Source: Sphingobium arseniciresistens (GTDB lineage: Bacteria > Pseudomonadota > Alphaproteobacteria > Sphingomonadales > Sphingomonadaceae). Taken from it: a DNA stretch of 64,000 nt. Location of the stretch: the NCBI GenBank assembly GCA_029167225.1, contig JARFNK010000004.1, forward strand, positions 124,001 through 188,000. The letters run 5' to 3'. The first letter of the stretch is position 1. Every line of letters starts with the position of its first letter. The notes below the pieces were generated by a model, which worked only from the letters and a program-made list of their open reading frames with translations, was not told the origin of the DNA and did not search any database. A program made the translations under genes and the position numbers. Below, in pieces: positions 25,475 to 35,122 of the stretch.

Positions 25475-27544
25475 TTAAAAGTCTATGCTGGCTGAGAAGC
25501 GGACCTGCCGTGCCAAGCCGACGTAGAATACGCTGCCGCCGGTCGACCAGTAGCGCTTGTTGGTGATATTATCCCCGTTCACGCGCAGGGTAAGCGTCCG
25601 TTCGTTCGCCATTTGCACCTTGTAGTTCGCGCCCAGGCTATAGGTGGTATAGGCCGGCATCTTGTAGCTGTTCAGCGCATCGGCGAAGCGTGCGCCGGTA
25701 TAATAAAGACCCCCGTTGATGCCGAGCTGCGGCAGTATCGGAGGACGATATTCCGCGAAGAGCGATGTGCTCCAGCGAGGCGTATTGTCGATCCGCAGCC
25801 CGTTTTGCGCAGCGACGCCGGTCTCCTTCTGGGTGGCCTTGAGATATTGGCCGGAAAGGGCGACGGAAAGTTCCGGCGTGACATTGCCCTGGAGCGATGC
25901 CTCCACGCCTTCGTGAACGGCGCGGCCATCGACGATATAGGTGTTGCTGGCATCGGTATAGCCAAGGCCGCGATCGATATGGAAATAGGCGAGCGAGGCG
26001 AGGGCGCCCAGCACTTCGATCCGGCCGCCGGCCTCGATCTGCTTGCTCAGCACGGGCTGGAGGATGTCGCCCTGGTTCGTGGTGCCGTCCGGCGCCACGC
26101 CCGCACTCTCCAGACCCTCGATATAGGTGAAATAGAGGCTCGTTCTGGATGTCGGGCGAAAGACGATGCCGCCAGTCGGTGTCCAGGCCTTCATCCTGAA
26201 ATCGCCGGTCGAATCCTTGGTGTCATACAGCACCCGCCGCACGCCGCCGATCAGCAGCAGCCTTTCGCCGATATGCGCGATGTCGAGGAGATAATAGCCG
26301 GTGTCGATATTGACGCTGCCCGGCGCCAGCCGGGAAGAGGTGAAGACGAGGCTGTCATACTCTATGTCGACCGGATTGTAGATGTTCTGCGCGACCGCCG
26401 TGTAGCTCTGCTGGTTCTGGTCTTCCTGCACCTGGCGATTACGCGCGACGCCGAACAGCAACTCGTGCTCGATGCCGAAGGTCGGCAGTTTGCCGGCGAT
26501 CTCCGCGCGGACATATTCGTTCCGATATTCCTGATCGGGGGTGTAGTTGCCGCTGATCCGGCCCGCGCCGGTCGTCGGCCCCGTGGTGGTTGAGATGAAG
26601 CTGAAATCGGCGCGGCTGCGCTGGCGGCGTGACTGGGCAAGTCCGGCTTCGGCCCGGATCGACCAGCTTCCGCCCAGCGCATAGTCGGCGCGGCCCAGCA
26701 CATTGGTCGACCATGTGCGATAGGGCGCATTGATGGGCGCATAGCGATGATGCGGATCGGGGATGGCATCCAGCAGCCGGACGGCGGCGAAGGCGATGCC
26801 ACCCGGCTCATCCGTCGCGCGGCGGTAATGCTCGATATCCAGTTTGAAGGACAGCTTGTCCGTGGCTTGCCAGTCGAACGCGCCGCTCGCCAGATAGCGG
26901 GAGCCGTTGACGCCATCGATCGGCGTTTCGATATGCGCGGCATAGCCGTTCAACCTGATGCCGAACTGATCCGATCCCCCAAATGTGCGGCCGATGTCGA
27001 TGCCCGCGCCATAGCCGCCCTCTGCGTCGCTATTGATATAGGCATTGGTGACGGGGCGATCTCCGGCCCGCTTGGCGACGACGTTGACGATGCCCGACGG
27101 GGTCGCAAGGCCGTAATACAGTGCCGAGACGCCCTTCAGCAGCTCGACGCGCTGCTTGTTCTCGATCGGCACCGGGCTGAGGTTGATGATCTGGAGCGCG
27201 CCGTTCAGGCGATAATTGGTGCGCGCGTTCATCAGCACGCCGCGGGAGACGAAATTGTTGCTCGTGGTCGGGCTGGTCGCCTGTTGCGTAACGCCCGGCG
27301 CATTCCGCAGGGCTTCCTCCAGTCCAGTGGCGCCCTGCGCGTCGAGCAGCGCCTTGGGGATGACGGCAATGCTGGCGGGCGTATCGAGGATGGACTGGTT
27401 GCGGAAGGCACCAACCTGAACGACTTCGGCCTTGAAGGACGGGCGCTGCCCGGTGACGATAATTTCCTCGTCGAGCTTGCGCTCGATCTGTGGGTCGCCC
27501 GCCGGCACCTGCGCAGCGGCAGCCGCGACCATCAGAATGTGCAT
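25475..27544 (-). CDS. TonB-dependent siderophore receptor
   Basis: 689 residues from the start at 27544 (GGGGAAAAG lies upstream). The siderophore-receptor plug is clear: DTPASIAVIPKALLDAQGAT, EEALRNAPGVTQQ, FVSRGVLMNART and VELLKGVSALYYGLATPSGI. The C-terminal strand is VRFSASIDF. The proposed signal peptide (MHILMVAAAAAQVPAG) is very short and lacks a basic N-region, so the true start may differ. An in-frame ATG lies further upstream at the expense of an untypical N-terminus. It imports a ferric siderophore. It is divergent from the reductase at 27692, with a Fur-box-like site between them. Confidence 0.87.
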   Translation of the reverse strand: MHILMVAAAAAQVPAGDPQIERKLDEEIIVTGQRPSFKAEVVQVGAFRNQSILDTPASIAVIPKALLDAQGATGLEEALRNAPGVTQQATSPTTSNNFVSRGVLMNARTNYRLNGALQIINLSPVPIENKQRVELLKGVSALYYGLATPSGIVNVVAKRAGDRPVTNAYINSDAEGGYGAGIDIGRTFGGSDQFGIRLNGYAAHIETPIDGVNGSRYLASGAFDWQATDKLSFKLDIEHYRRATDEPGGIAFAAVRLLDAIPDPHHRYAPINAPYRTWSTNVLGRADYALGGSWSIRAEAGLAQSRRQRSRADFSFISTTTGPTTGAGRISGNYTPDQEYRNEYVRAEIAGKLPTFGIEHELLFGVARNRQVQEDQNQQSYTAVAQNIYNPVDIEYDSLVFTSSRLAPGSVNIDTGYYLLDIAHIGERLLLIGGVRRVLYDTKDSTGDFRMKAWTPTGGIVFRPTSRTSLYFTYIEGLESAGVAPDGTTNQGDILQPVLSKQIEAGGRIEVLGALASLAYFHIDRGLGYTDASNTYIVDGRAVHEGVEASLQGNVTPELSVALSGQYLKATQKETGVAAQNGLRIDNTPRWSTSLFAEYRPPILPQLGINGGLYYTGARFADALNSYKMPAYTTYSLGANYKVQMANERTLTLRVNGDNITNKRYWSTGGSVFYVGLARQVRFSASIDF

Positions 27545-27592
27545 TGTCTTTTCCCCATATACGCGACCTGTCGGCTTGCGCAGGCCGATAGC

Positions 27593-27611
27593 GATAATGA
27601 TAATGGATCGC
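27593..27611. promoter_or_regulatory. Fur-box-like site between siderophore receptor and reductase genes
   Basis: GATAATGATAATGGATCGC matches all of the first twelve positions of the classical 19-bp Fur box and about 14 of 19 overall. It lies 49-67 bp upstream of the receptor start and 81-99 bp upstream of the reductase start, well placed to repress both genes when iron is plentiful. Confidence 0.55.
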
Positions 27612-27691
27612 AATTGCATTCTTTCGAGGCTCTGCCTAGAAGGAGCGCGTTGGCGCTTTGAGGCGCGAGGGCTGATGGCGTCGAGGGTCGG

Positions 27692-30217
27692 GTGACGAAG
27701 CGGATCGTTTTTCAAATGCATTGGTTTCTCGGCATCACCGCCGGTCTGGTGCTGGCGCTCATGGGCCTGACCGGCGCGTCGATGAGCTTCGAGGACGAGA
27801 TCAGCGAAGCATTGTCGCCCGCGCTTTATGCGCCAGGCATACCCGCCACGTCAGACCTCACGCCCGACGCCGTCATCGCCCGGGTGCAGGCCGATAATCC
27901 CGGCTATTATGTCAGTCGGCTGGACTGGCAGATGGACCGGATGCATTCCCACACCGTGCGGTTGAACAAGGTCGAGGGCGGCGGCAGGAAACAGGGGCAG
28001 GTCGATCGCGCGACCGGCGACTGGCTTGGCGAGCCCGCTGCCGAGGGCTTTTTCCATGCCATGGATGCGCTGCATCGCTGGCTTGCGCTGCCCGGCGGTG
28101 GGGGCGGGGTCGGCCGGCAGGTCACGGGCTTCAGCGCGATCGCGTTGATCTTCTTTGCGCTGTCAGGGCTTTATCTGCGCTGGCCGCGCAAGGCGCTCGA
28201 CTGGCGATCCTGGCTGGTGCTGGATCTGCGCAAGACCGGGCGCAATCTCTGGCGGGCGCTGCATGTCGTCATCGGCACCTGGATCTTGCTGTTCTACCTG
28301 CTGAGCGCTTTCACGGGTCTGTGGTGGAGCTATAATTGGTATCGGCAGGGTGTGAGCTATGCGCTGACCGGGAAGGCGGGCGGCGAAGAAGGCGGTCGAC
28401 GTGAAAAGAAGACCGGCATCGCCCCGCGTCCGGCGATCGACCCGGTCTGGGCAGAGTTCAGGCGCAACGCGGGCAGCCGCTATGATTGGGTGCGGATCAC
28501 CCAGCCCGCGCCGAACCAGCCGGTCAAGGCCATCAACTTCGATGCGCGGACGGACGATGCCAGGCACCTGCGCCAGACGGATCGCTATTCCTATGATCCG
28601 GCATCCGCGAGGCTGAAGAAGGTCGATCTCTATGCCGCCCGCCCTCTTGGGCAGGTTATCACGCAGAGCATGTTCGAATTGCATCGGGGGGCCTTCTTCG
28701 GGCTGCCGGGCCGGATCATCATGTTGCTGACCAGCCTGACCATGCCGCTGTTCACTGTGACCGGCTATCTGCTCTATCTTTCCCGCCGCAAGCGCAAGCG
28801 CGCCACCGGGGCGTTGGATGCGGATGCCTCGTCCGCCCCCATGGACGGCGCGGGCGGCCTTCTCATCGCCTATGCCAGCCAGACGGGCACAGCCGAGTTT
28901 TGGGCGCGCAATGCCACGCAGGCGATGGTGCAGGGCGGGCGGCCGGCGAAGCTGGTGCCGCTGTCTCGCCTGACGCCCGACATGCTGGCGGCGGCGCAGC
29001 AGGCCCTGTTCGTCGTCTCCACCTATGGCGATGGCGAGCCGCCGGACATGGCGCGCGCCTTCGTGCGCAAGGTGATGGCGGCGCCCCTGCCGCTTGGGCA
29101 TCTAAACTATGGCGTGCTGGCGCTTGGCGACCGTGAATATCCCGACTTCTGCGCCTTTGGCATCCAGATGGACGGATGGCTCCTGGAGTCCCATGCGCAG
29201 CCGCTGTTCGGCATGATTGCCATGCACCATGACGATGCCGAAGCGGAGCAGGCGTGGCGCGGCGCGCTTGGCCGGCTTGGCGCCAGCAATGCCCAGCGCG
29301 GGCAACGATCACTGCCGTTCCGCCCCTGGACATTGGTGGCCAGAGAAGCGCTCAATCCGGGCAGCGTCCATGCGAAGGCCTTCCACCTGCGGCTCGAACC
29401 GGCGAGCAGAGAAGCGGTTGCCTGGGAAGCCGGCGACATCGTGGAGGTGCAGCCTTGCAATGCACCCGCAGAGGTGGATGCGCTGCTGGCCGATTGGGTG
29501 CAGGACGGTGATGTGCTCGATGACACGGCCGCGCTAGGCGAAAAACTGGCGACGGCCATGCTGCCCGAGGGCGGCGGGCGGTTGTCCCTGAAAGAGTTGG
29601 ACGCGCTGCGCCCGCTGCCGACCCGCGAATATTCGGCGGCATCGATACTGGAAGACGGAACGCTCGATCTGGTCGTTCGGCAGGTTCAGCATCCCGACGG
29701 CCGCTTGGGCCTGGGCTCGGGCTGGCTGACGGCGCATATGGACGTGGGAACGAAGGTGATGCTGCGGGTCCGGCCCAATCCGGGCTTTCGCGCGATGGAG
29801 CCTAACCGCCGCCTGATCCTGATCGGCAATGGCACCGGCATCGCCGGCCTGCGCGCGCATTTGCGGGCGAAGGCGCGTGCGGGTGAAAAGGGACATTGGC
29901 TGATTTTCGGTGAGCGCGAACGCGCGCATGATGCGTTCTTCGACGAGGAGTTGAACAGCTGGCGGGCCGACGGCACCTTGGCACGGCTGGATCGCGCCTT
30001 TTCGCGCGATGCCGATTGCGGTCGCTATGTGCAGGAATTGTTGGCCGACGCGAGCGACACGGTCGCGGAATGGGTTGCCGAGGGCGCGGCCATTCTGGTG
30101 TGCGGCAGCCTGGAAGGCATGGCGCAGGATGTACATTCGGTCCTGACCCGCATTCTGGGAGAGGAGCGGCTCGAAGCGTTGATCGAGAGCGACGGATATA
30201 AGCGCGACGTCTATTGA
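27692..30217 (+). CDS. PepSY-flavodoxin-NADPH reductase fusion (probable ferric siderophore reductase)
   Basis: 841 residues, GTG start at 27692 with GAGGG 8 bp upstream. Residues about 1-375 form a PepSY-type transmembrane module (FQMHWFLGITAGLVLALMGL; helices near 145-165, 190-215 and 340-365). A flavodoxin domain follows (LIAYASQTGTAEFWARNA, STYGDGEPPDMARAF, LALGDREYPDFCAFG), then an FAD/NADPH domain of the sulfite/P450-reductase type (LILIGNGTGIAGLRAH, ILVCGSLEGMAQDVH) ending in KRDVY. It passes electrons from NADPH through FAD and FMN across the inner membrane. Next to a siderophore receptor it probably reduces ferric siderophore. Confidence 0.88.
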   Translation: MTKRIVFQMHWFLGITAGLVLALMGLTGASMSFEDEISEALSPALYAPGIPATSDLTPDAVIARVQADNPGYYVSRLDWQMDRMHSHTVRLNKVEGGGRKQGQVDRATGDWLGEPAAEGFFHAMDALHRWLALPGGGGGVGRQVTGFSAIALIFFALSGLYLRWPRKALDWRSWLVLDLRKTGRNLWRALHVVIGTWILLFYLLSAFTGLWWSYNWYRQGVSYALTGKAGGEEGGRREKKTGIAPRPAIDPVWAEFRRNAGSRYDWVRITQPAPNQPVKAINFDARTDDARHLRQTDRYSYDPASARLKKVDLYAARPLGQVITQSMFELHRGAFFGLPGRIIMLLTSLTMPLFTVTGYLLYLSRRKRKRATGALDADASSAPMDGAGGLLIAYASQTGTAEFWARNATQAMVQGGRPAKLVPLSRLTPDMLAAAQQALFVVSTYGDGEPPDMARAFVRKVMAAPLPLGHLNYGVLALGDREYPDFCAFGIQMDGWLLESHAQPLFGMIAMHHDDAEAEQAWRGALGRLGASNAQRGQRSLPFRPWTLVAREALNPGSVHAKAFHLRLEPASREAVAWEAGDIVEVQPCNAPAEVDALLADWVQDGDVLDDTAALGEKLATAMLPEGGGRLSLKELDALRPLPTREYSAASILEDGTLDLVVRQVQHPDGRLGLGSGWLTAHMDVGTKVMLRVRPNPGFRAMEPNRRLILIGNGTGIAGLRAHLRAKARAGEKGHWLIFGERERAHDAFFDEELNSWRADGTLARLDRAFSRDADCGRYVQELLADASDTVAEWVAEGAAILVCGSLEGMAQDVHSVLTRILGEERLEALIESDGYKRDVY

Positions 30218-30271
30218 GGGGGATTGAGACGTGGCAGATTTGCCCTTCAGTCGGCCAGATCGCCGCAGCGC

Positions 30272-31867
30272 TTAGTCCCCGGCGATGCCCGGATCGCTTG
30301 TGACGGCCAGGGGCAGGTGGACGATGAACTTGGCGCCGCTCTGCTTGTCGTCGCGGTCGCCGATCGACACGCGGCCCTGATGCCCCTCCACGATGCTGCG
30401 CGCGATCGCGAGACCGAGGCCGCTATGCTTGCCGAACTGCTCGCCTTCGGGGCGAACGCTGTGGAAGCGGCGGAACACTGTCTCGCGCTCATGCTTGGGA
30501 ACGCCCGGACCTTCGTCTTCGACGCTGATCAGCACCTCTCCATCGGCAACGGTGGCGTCGATCCTGACCAGTCCCTCGTTCGGCGAAAAGGAAATGGCGT
30601 TGTTGAGCAGGTTTTCGATCACGCGCAGCAACCGCTGTTCCTCGCCCATCACCACCGCCACATCCCGGCGGGGGCGCGCAAAGGCAAGGCGAACGCCGCG
30701 CTCCACGCCGCGCGCTTCGCGTGCCGTGACGAGCCCGTCGATCAGAAGGCCAAGGTCGAGCGGCACGAAGCGCGTGCGGGAGAGCTGCGCATCGATCCGC
30801 GATGCCTCGGCAATGTCGGTGACGAGTCGGTCCAGCCGGCGGACGTCATCCTTGGCGATCGCGAGCAGCTGCGCCTGAAGGTCCGGCTGCGTCACCGTGC
30901 CAAGGCCATCGAGGGCGGAGCGGAGCGAGGCGATAGGGTTCTTCAGCTCATGGCTGACATCGGCGGCAAAGGCATCGGTCGCGTCGATCCTCTGGCGCAG
31001 GGCATGGCTCATGTCTGACAGGGCACGAGCGAGCAGGCCGATTTCATCACGGCGCTCAGGCAGCCGGGGTACCGTCACTTCGCGCGCCCGGCCCAGGCGG
31101 ACCCGCACGGCGGCACGCGACAGGCGCCTCAGCGGCTGAACGATGGTGCGAGCGAGAAACAGCGAAAGCAGAACGGAAGCCATGATCGCCACGGCAAGGA
31201 CGAAGCCCAGGCGCAGCCGCTCGGCACGGACGATGCGGGTAATGTCGCGCGCATTTTCAGTGGAGAGCAGCGAGGTGCCGTCGCGCATCACCGCTGCGGA
31301 CGAGATGACCGGCGTGCGATCTGGCGCAAAGCGATAGATCGCCTGATCGCGTCCAGTCTTGTCTGCCGCGACGAGTTCCGGCCAAGCCGATATGTTGTCG
31401 CGCACGGGCTCCGCGAAATCGGGCGGACGATCGGCGAAGACGATACGGTCAACCACCCTGTCGAGGAAGCGGGCGACATGGCGCTGGAACGGCTCGTCCT
31501 CTGGGTCGCGCAGGTCATAGCGTGGACCGCCCAGTGTAAAGCTGTCCGCGACTGGCCGTCCATCGGGGCCATAGCGCCGGATCCGGCTGTCGGTCTGCCG
31601 CGCGAAACGGACGAGCAGGTTTTGCTGCTCGCGGGGGCCGGCATCCTCCAGGGCAACGGCGAGCAGCCGCAGTTCGCCCTTCGCCTGCTCCAGCCGTGTG
31701 TCGACGATCCGCGTGCGATAGCTGTCGAGATAGAAGAATCCGCCGGCGAGAAGCGCGAGCGCGAAGATGTTCACCGCGAGGATACGCGGCGTCAGCGAGA
31801 GCCTGCCCGACCAGCGGAGCGGCAATTCGCGGCGATCACTCTTCAGAGAATCGGTATCCGGCGCCAT
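30272..31867 (-). CDS. chvG: Sensor histidine kinase ChvG
   Basis: 531 residues. Transmembrane helix 1 is at about residues 29-47 and helix 2 at about 219-239, with a 170-residue periplasmic sensor between them. A HAMP domain follows ([20 protein letters not shown]), then the dimerisation domain with His306 ([17 protein letters not shown]) and an ATPase domain with [19 protein letters not shown] and [13 protein letters not shown]. It is the envelope/acid-stress kinase of alphaproteobacteria and phosphorylates ChvI. The chvI stop lies 32 bp inside this gene. Downstream there is an unrelated convergent gene instead of the hprK/PTS genes often found after chvG. Confidence 0.88.
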   Translation of the reverse strand: MAPDTDSLKSDRRELPLRWSGRLSLTPRILAVNIFALALLAGGFFYLDSYRTRIVDTRLEQAKGELRLLAVALEDAGPREQQNLLVRFARQTDSRIRRYGPDGRPVADSFTLGGPRYDLRDPEDEPFQRHVARFLDRVVDRIVFADRPPDFAEPVRDNISAWPELVAADKTGRDQAIYRFAPDRTPVISSAAVMRDGTSLLSTENARDITRIVRAERLRLGFVLAVAIMASVLLSLFLARTIVQPLRRLSRAAVRVRLGRAREVTVPRLPERRDEIGLLARALSDMSHALRQRIDATDAFAADVSHELKNPIASLRSALDGLGTVTQPDLQAQLLAIAKDDVRRLDRLVTDIAEASRIDAQLSRTRFVPLDLGLLIDGLVTAREARGVERGVRLAFARPRRDVAVVMGEEQRLLRVIENLLNNAISFSPNEGLVRIDATVADGEVLISVEDEGPGVPKHERETVFRRFHSVRPEGEQFGKHSGLGLAIARSIVEGHQGRVSIGDRDDKQSGAKFIVHLPLAVTSDPGIAGD

Positions 31868-32540
31868 AGAGTGTGTCGATCGCGTTGAAATCTGAATCGG
31901 CGTCGCGGAATTTGCGGCGCAGGCGCTTGATATGGCTGTCTATCGTCCGGTCGTCGACATAGACATCATCCTGATAGGCGGCATCCATCAACTGGTTGCG
32001 GTTTTTCACCACCCCCGGACGCTGCGCCAGCGTCTCCAGGATCAGGAACTCCGTGACGGTCAGGGTCACGTCCTTTCCCTTCCACGTCACCTTGTGCCGC
32101 GCCGGGTCCATTTCCAGCCGGCCGCGGATGATCGGGTCGGCCGCAGGTTCGCTGGGCGTGCTGTTCGTACGGGAGAATTCCGCGCGGCGTAAAATGGCCC
32201 GGATCCGCGCGATGAGTAGCCGCTGAGAAAAGGGTTTGGCGATATAATCGTCGGCGCCCATGGCCAGGCCCAGCGCCTCGTCCAGTTCATCGTCCTTTGA
32301 CGTGAGGAAGATGACGGGCATCTGGCTCTTTTCGCGCACACGTCGCAGCAATTCGATGCCGTCCATCTTCGGCATCTTGATGTCGAAGACTGCGAGATCG
32401 GCAGGATTTTCCAGTAGCGCCTTCAGGGCCGCTTCCGGATCCGAGTAGATGCGCGTGACGAATCCCTCCGCCTGCAATGCGATCGATACGGAGGTCAGGA
32501 TATTCCTGTCATCGTCCACAAGGGCGATGGTTGCGGTCAT
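31836..32540 (-). CDS. chvI: Response regulator ChvI
   Basis: 234 residues from the start at 32540 ([20 protein letters not shown]). The receiver domain has the acidic pocket Asp10-Asp11 and phospho-acceptor Asp53 ([12 protein letters not shown]). Conserved Lys lies in [15 protein letters not shown]. The OmpR-type winged helix follows ([37 protein letters not shown]). A longer in-frame start at 32627 adds 29 residues unlike the family. It forms the ChvG/ChvI envelope-stress pair. The divergent position of pckA agrees with the usual alphaproteobacterial arrangement. Confidence 0.9.
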   Translation of the reverse strand: MTATIALVDDDRNILTSVSIALQAEGFVTRIYSDPEAALKALLENPADLAVFDIKMPKMDGIELLRRVREKSQMPVIFLTSKDDELDEALGLAMGADDYIAKPFSQRLLIARIRAILRRAEFSRTNSTPSEPAADPIIRGRLEMDPARHKVTWKGKDVTLTVTEFLILETLAQRPGVVKNRNQLMDAAYQDDVYVDDRTIDSHIKRLRRKFRDADSDFNAIDTLYGAGYRFSEE

Positions 32541-32881
32541 GGGATTTCGTTTCGGCTCCTCAAGGATGCGCCGTGGCGCTTCTGTTCCCTGTATCACCCG
32601 CCTAGACCATGGCGGAGATGGCTGCAAGCCGCGCCCGATGCAATTCGAGGCAGATATGATTCGTTCTCGATGCCCTTGCCGTCGAGTGTTCGGGACGAAT
32701 ATCTAACTGGTTGTGCCGTCATGAAAAGTCACCGTCTGGCGGATTTGCCTCATTTGACGACACCCCCCCAACAGGATATGCGTTTACTCATCAGTAGCGA
32801 AAGCGGCGACCCAAAATGCGCACAAAGATGCGACACGGGCCGCGCTGGACACTGTTGGTATTTCAACTCAGGGAGATGCGC
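32541..32881. other. 341-bp divergent intergenic region (chvI / pckA)
   Basis: It holds the promoters of chvI and pckA. No clear operator, hairpin or small gene is recognised. Confidence 0.4.
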
Positions 32882-34477
32882 GTGCAGGCGAAATCCTCTT
32901 CAACCCTTGCCGATCAGGGTATTACGACGTCGGCTGTCCAGTTCTGGAATCTGGGCACAGCGCCCTTGGTGGAAGCATCCCTTGCCAATGGCGAGGGTAT
33001 CCTGGCCAAGGATGGGCCGCTTGTCGTTGCGACGGGCAAGCACACCGGCCGTTCGGCGAAGGACAAGTTCATCGTCAAGGATGCCGAGACGGAAAATACC
33101 GTCTGGTGGGGTTCGACCAACGTCCCGATGACGCCCGAGCATTTCGCTGCTCTGAAGGAGGATTTCTTCAAGGCGCTGGGTGAAAAAGACAAGCTGTACG
33201 TCGCCGATCTCTACGGTGGGTCGCAGCCTGAATATCGCGTCAAGGTGCGCGTCATCAATGAACTGGCTTGGCACAATCTGTTCATCCGCACGTTGCTGGT
33301 CCGCCCGGATGCGGCGGCGCTCGCCGATTTCGCGCCGGAATATACCATCATCGACCTGCCGAGCTTCCAGGCTGACCCCGCCCGGCATGGCAGCCGGACC
33401 GAGACGGTGATCGCCGTCAACTTCACCGAAAAGCTGATCCTGATCGGCGGCACAAAATATGCCGGCGAGATGAAAAAGTCGGTCTTCGGCATCCTCAACT
33501 ATCTGCTGCCGACCAAGGGCGTGATGCCGATGCATTGCTCGGCGAATATCGGACCCAATGGCGACACTGCCGTCTTCTTCGGCCTGTCCGGCACGGGCAA
33601 GACGACGCTGAGCGCCGACGCCAGCCGCACGCTGATCGGCGACGACGAGCATGGCTGGTCGGACACGGCCGTCTTCAATTTCGAGGGTGGCTGCTACGCC
33701 AAGATGATCAACCTGTCGCCCGAAGCCGAGCCGGAAATCTACGCAACGTCCAAGCGTTTCGGCACGGTACTGGAGAATGTGGTGATCGATCCCGTGACGC
33801 GGGAACTCGATTTCAACGACAACAGCCTGGCCGAGAACAGCCGCGGTTCCTACCCCATCGACTTCATCCCCAATGCGTCGAAGGACAATCTGGGGCCGGT
33901 GCCCAAGAACATCATCTTCCTCACCGCCGACGCCTATGGTGTGCTGCCGCCCATCTCGCGGTTGACGCCCGAGCAGGCGATGTATCACTTCCTCTCGGGC
34001 TACACCGCGCGTGTCGCCGGAACGGAAATTGGCGTCACGGAACCGACGGCGACGTTCTCGACCTGCTTCGGCGCGCCGTTCATGCCTCGCCACCCCTCAG
34101 TCTACGGCAACCTGCTCAAGGAGCGGATCGCCAAGGGCGGCGTGACCTGCTGGCTGGTTAACACCGGCTGGACGGGCGGCAAGTTCGGCATCGGCAGCCG
34201 CATGCCCATCAAGGTCACGCGCGCCCTGCTCAACGCGGCGCTGGATGGCAGCCTGAACAGCGCGGACTTCCGTGCCGACCCCAATTTCGGGTTCGAGGTG
34301 CCGGTCGCAGTGCCGGGCGTGGATTCCAAGATCCTCGATCCGCGCCAGACCTGGGCGAATGTGGAGGAATATGACGAGACGGCGATCAAGCTGGTGAAGC
34401 AGTTCGTCGAGAACTTCGCCCAGTTCGAGGCGCATGTCGATGCATCCGTCCGCGAGGCGGCGCTGACCGCCGCCTGA
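32882..34477 (+). CDS. pckA: Phosphoenolpyruvate carboxykinase (ATP)
   Basis: 531 residues. It converts oxaloacetate and ATP to phosphoenolpyruvate, the first step of gluconeogenesis. Key motifs: [21 protein letters not shown], the P-loop [26 protein letters not shown] and [17 protein letters not shown] site (32871-32875) has correct spacing for the GTG at 32882. The ATG at 32876, two codons earlier, directly abuts that site. Length is normal. A terminator follows at 34500-34531. Confidence 0.93.
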   Translation: MQAKSSSTLADQGITTSAVQFWNLGTAPLVEASLANGEGILAKDGPLVVATGKHTGRSAKDKFIVKDAETENTVWWGSTNVPMTPEHFAALKEDFFKALGEKDKLYVADLYGGSQPEYRVKVRVINELAWHNLFIRTLLVRPDAAALADFAPEYTIIDLPSFQADPARHGSRTETVIAVNFTEKLILIGGTKYAGEMKKSVFGILNYLLPTKGVMPMHCSANIGPNGDTAVFFGLSGTGKTTLSADASRTLIGDDEHGWSDTAVFNFEGGCYAKMINLSPEAEPEIYATSKRFGTVLENVVIDPVTRELDFNDNSLAENSRGSYPIDFIPNASKDNLGPVPKNIIFLTADAYGVLPPISRLTPEQAMYHFLSGYTARVAGTEIGVTEPTATFSTCFGAPFMPRHPSVYGNLLKERIAKGGVTCWLVNTGWTGGKFGIGSRMPIKVTRALLNAALDGSLNSADFRADPNFGFEVPVAVPGVDSKILDPRQTWANVEEYDETAIKLVKQFVENFAQFEAHVDASVREAALTAA

Positions 34478-34499
34478 CCGCAGGCATCAGATGAAAGGA

Positions 34500-34531
34500 G
34501 GGGCCGGGCAGGGGGACTGTCTGGCCCCTTT
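34500..34531 (+). terminator. Intrinsic terminator after pckA
   Basis: GGGGCC..CAG pairs with CTG..GGCCCC (about 12 bp, two G-U pairs), followed by TTTT and a T-rich stretch. It starts about 23 bp after the pckA stop. Confidence 0.7.
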
Positions 34532-34592
34532 TCATTTCATCTGTGGTGTGATCGATGGTAACTGGAAGAGCAATCGGGCGGGAGTAAGGTCC

Positions 34593-34910
34593 ATGAGCAT
34601 GTTTGACGGAATTCTGGGAAATCTTGGCGGGCTTCAGGCCGTGGCCGACAAGCTGGGCCTCCAGCCCGAGCAGATGCAGGGATTGATGGCCGAAATCGCT
34701 GCAAAGATTTCCAGCGGTAACACCGATATTTCCGCACTGGCCTCGACCGCGGCAGAACATGGCGTGTCCGCCGACAAGCTGCAGGAACTGATGGGCCAGT
34801 TCGGCGGGCTGGACGGGATCATGGGGTCGCTGGGCGGCTTCATGGACAAGGATGGCGACGGCAATCCGCTCAACGAACTGGGCAGCATCGCCAAGGGGCT
34901 GTTCGGCTGA
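34593..34910 (+). CDS. Small conserved protein of unknown function
   Basis: 105 residues from ATG at 34593 (GGAG and AAGG upstream). The sequence is helical and Gly/Leu/Met-rich (GILGNLGGLQAVADKLGLQP, then GVSADKLQELMGQFGG) and ends with an acidic Gly-rich loop, FMDKDGDGNPLNELG. That loop resembles a single calcium-binding-like DxDxDG sequence. No signal peptide or transmembrane segment. It resembles sphingomonad DUF-type helical proteins; no function is known to me. It stands alone between two terminators. Confidence 0.7.
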   Translation: MSMFDGILGNLGGLQAVADKLGLQPEQMQGLMAEIAAKISSGNTDISALASTAAEHGVSADKLQELMGQFGGLDGIMGSLGGFMDKDGDGNPLNELGSIAKGLFG

Positions 34911-34967
34911 GCATCGCGATCCTGCCGCGCTCGCCGATAAAGCGGGCGCGGTCGATGCCGTATCTGG

Positions 34968-34988
34968 AAGCTGGAAGTGCCAGCTTTT
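34968..34988 (+). terminator. Probable intrinsic terminator
   Basis: AAGCTGG and CCAGCTT form a 7-bp stem with a 5-nt loop, followed by TT. It lies 58 bp after the small protein's stop at 34910. Confidence 0.5.
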
Positions 34989-35054
34989 CCCGACGATAGT
35001 TTTTTTCGCCTTGCCTTCCTGCGGCGCAAAGGCCATTCGCGATTGCATCATTTA

Positions 35055-35071
35055 TTGCGAACGATACGCAA
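35055..35071. promoter_or_regulatory. Inverted repeat upstream of ferredoxin-NADP reductase
   Basis: TTGCG-N7-CGCAA has the size and symmetry of a LysR-type binding box. It lies about 50 bp upstream of the reductase start. fpr genes in other proteobacteria are under redox-responsive regulators, but no such regulator gene is in the window. Confidence 0.4.
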
Positions 35072-35122
35072 CAGGCGCCGCACGGCGCTGGTCTTGCACG
35101 CGGATTGGCAAGGGAAAAGGTC

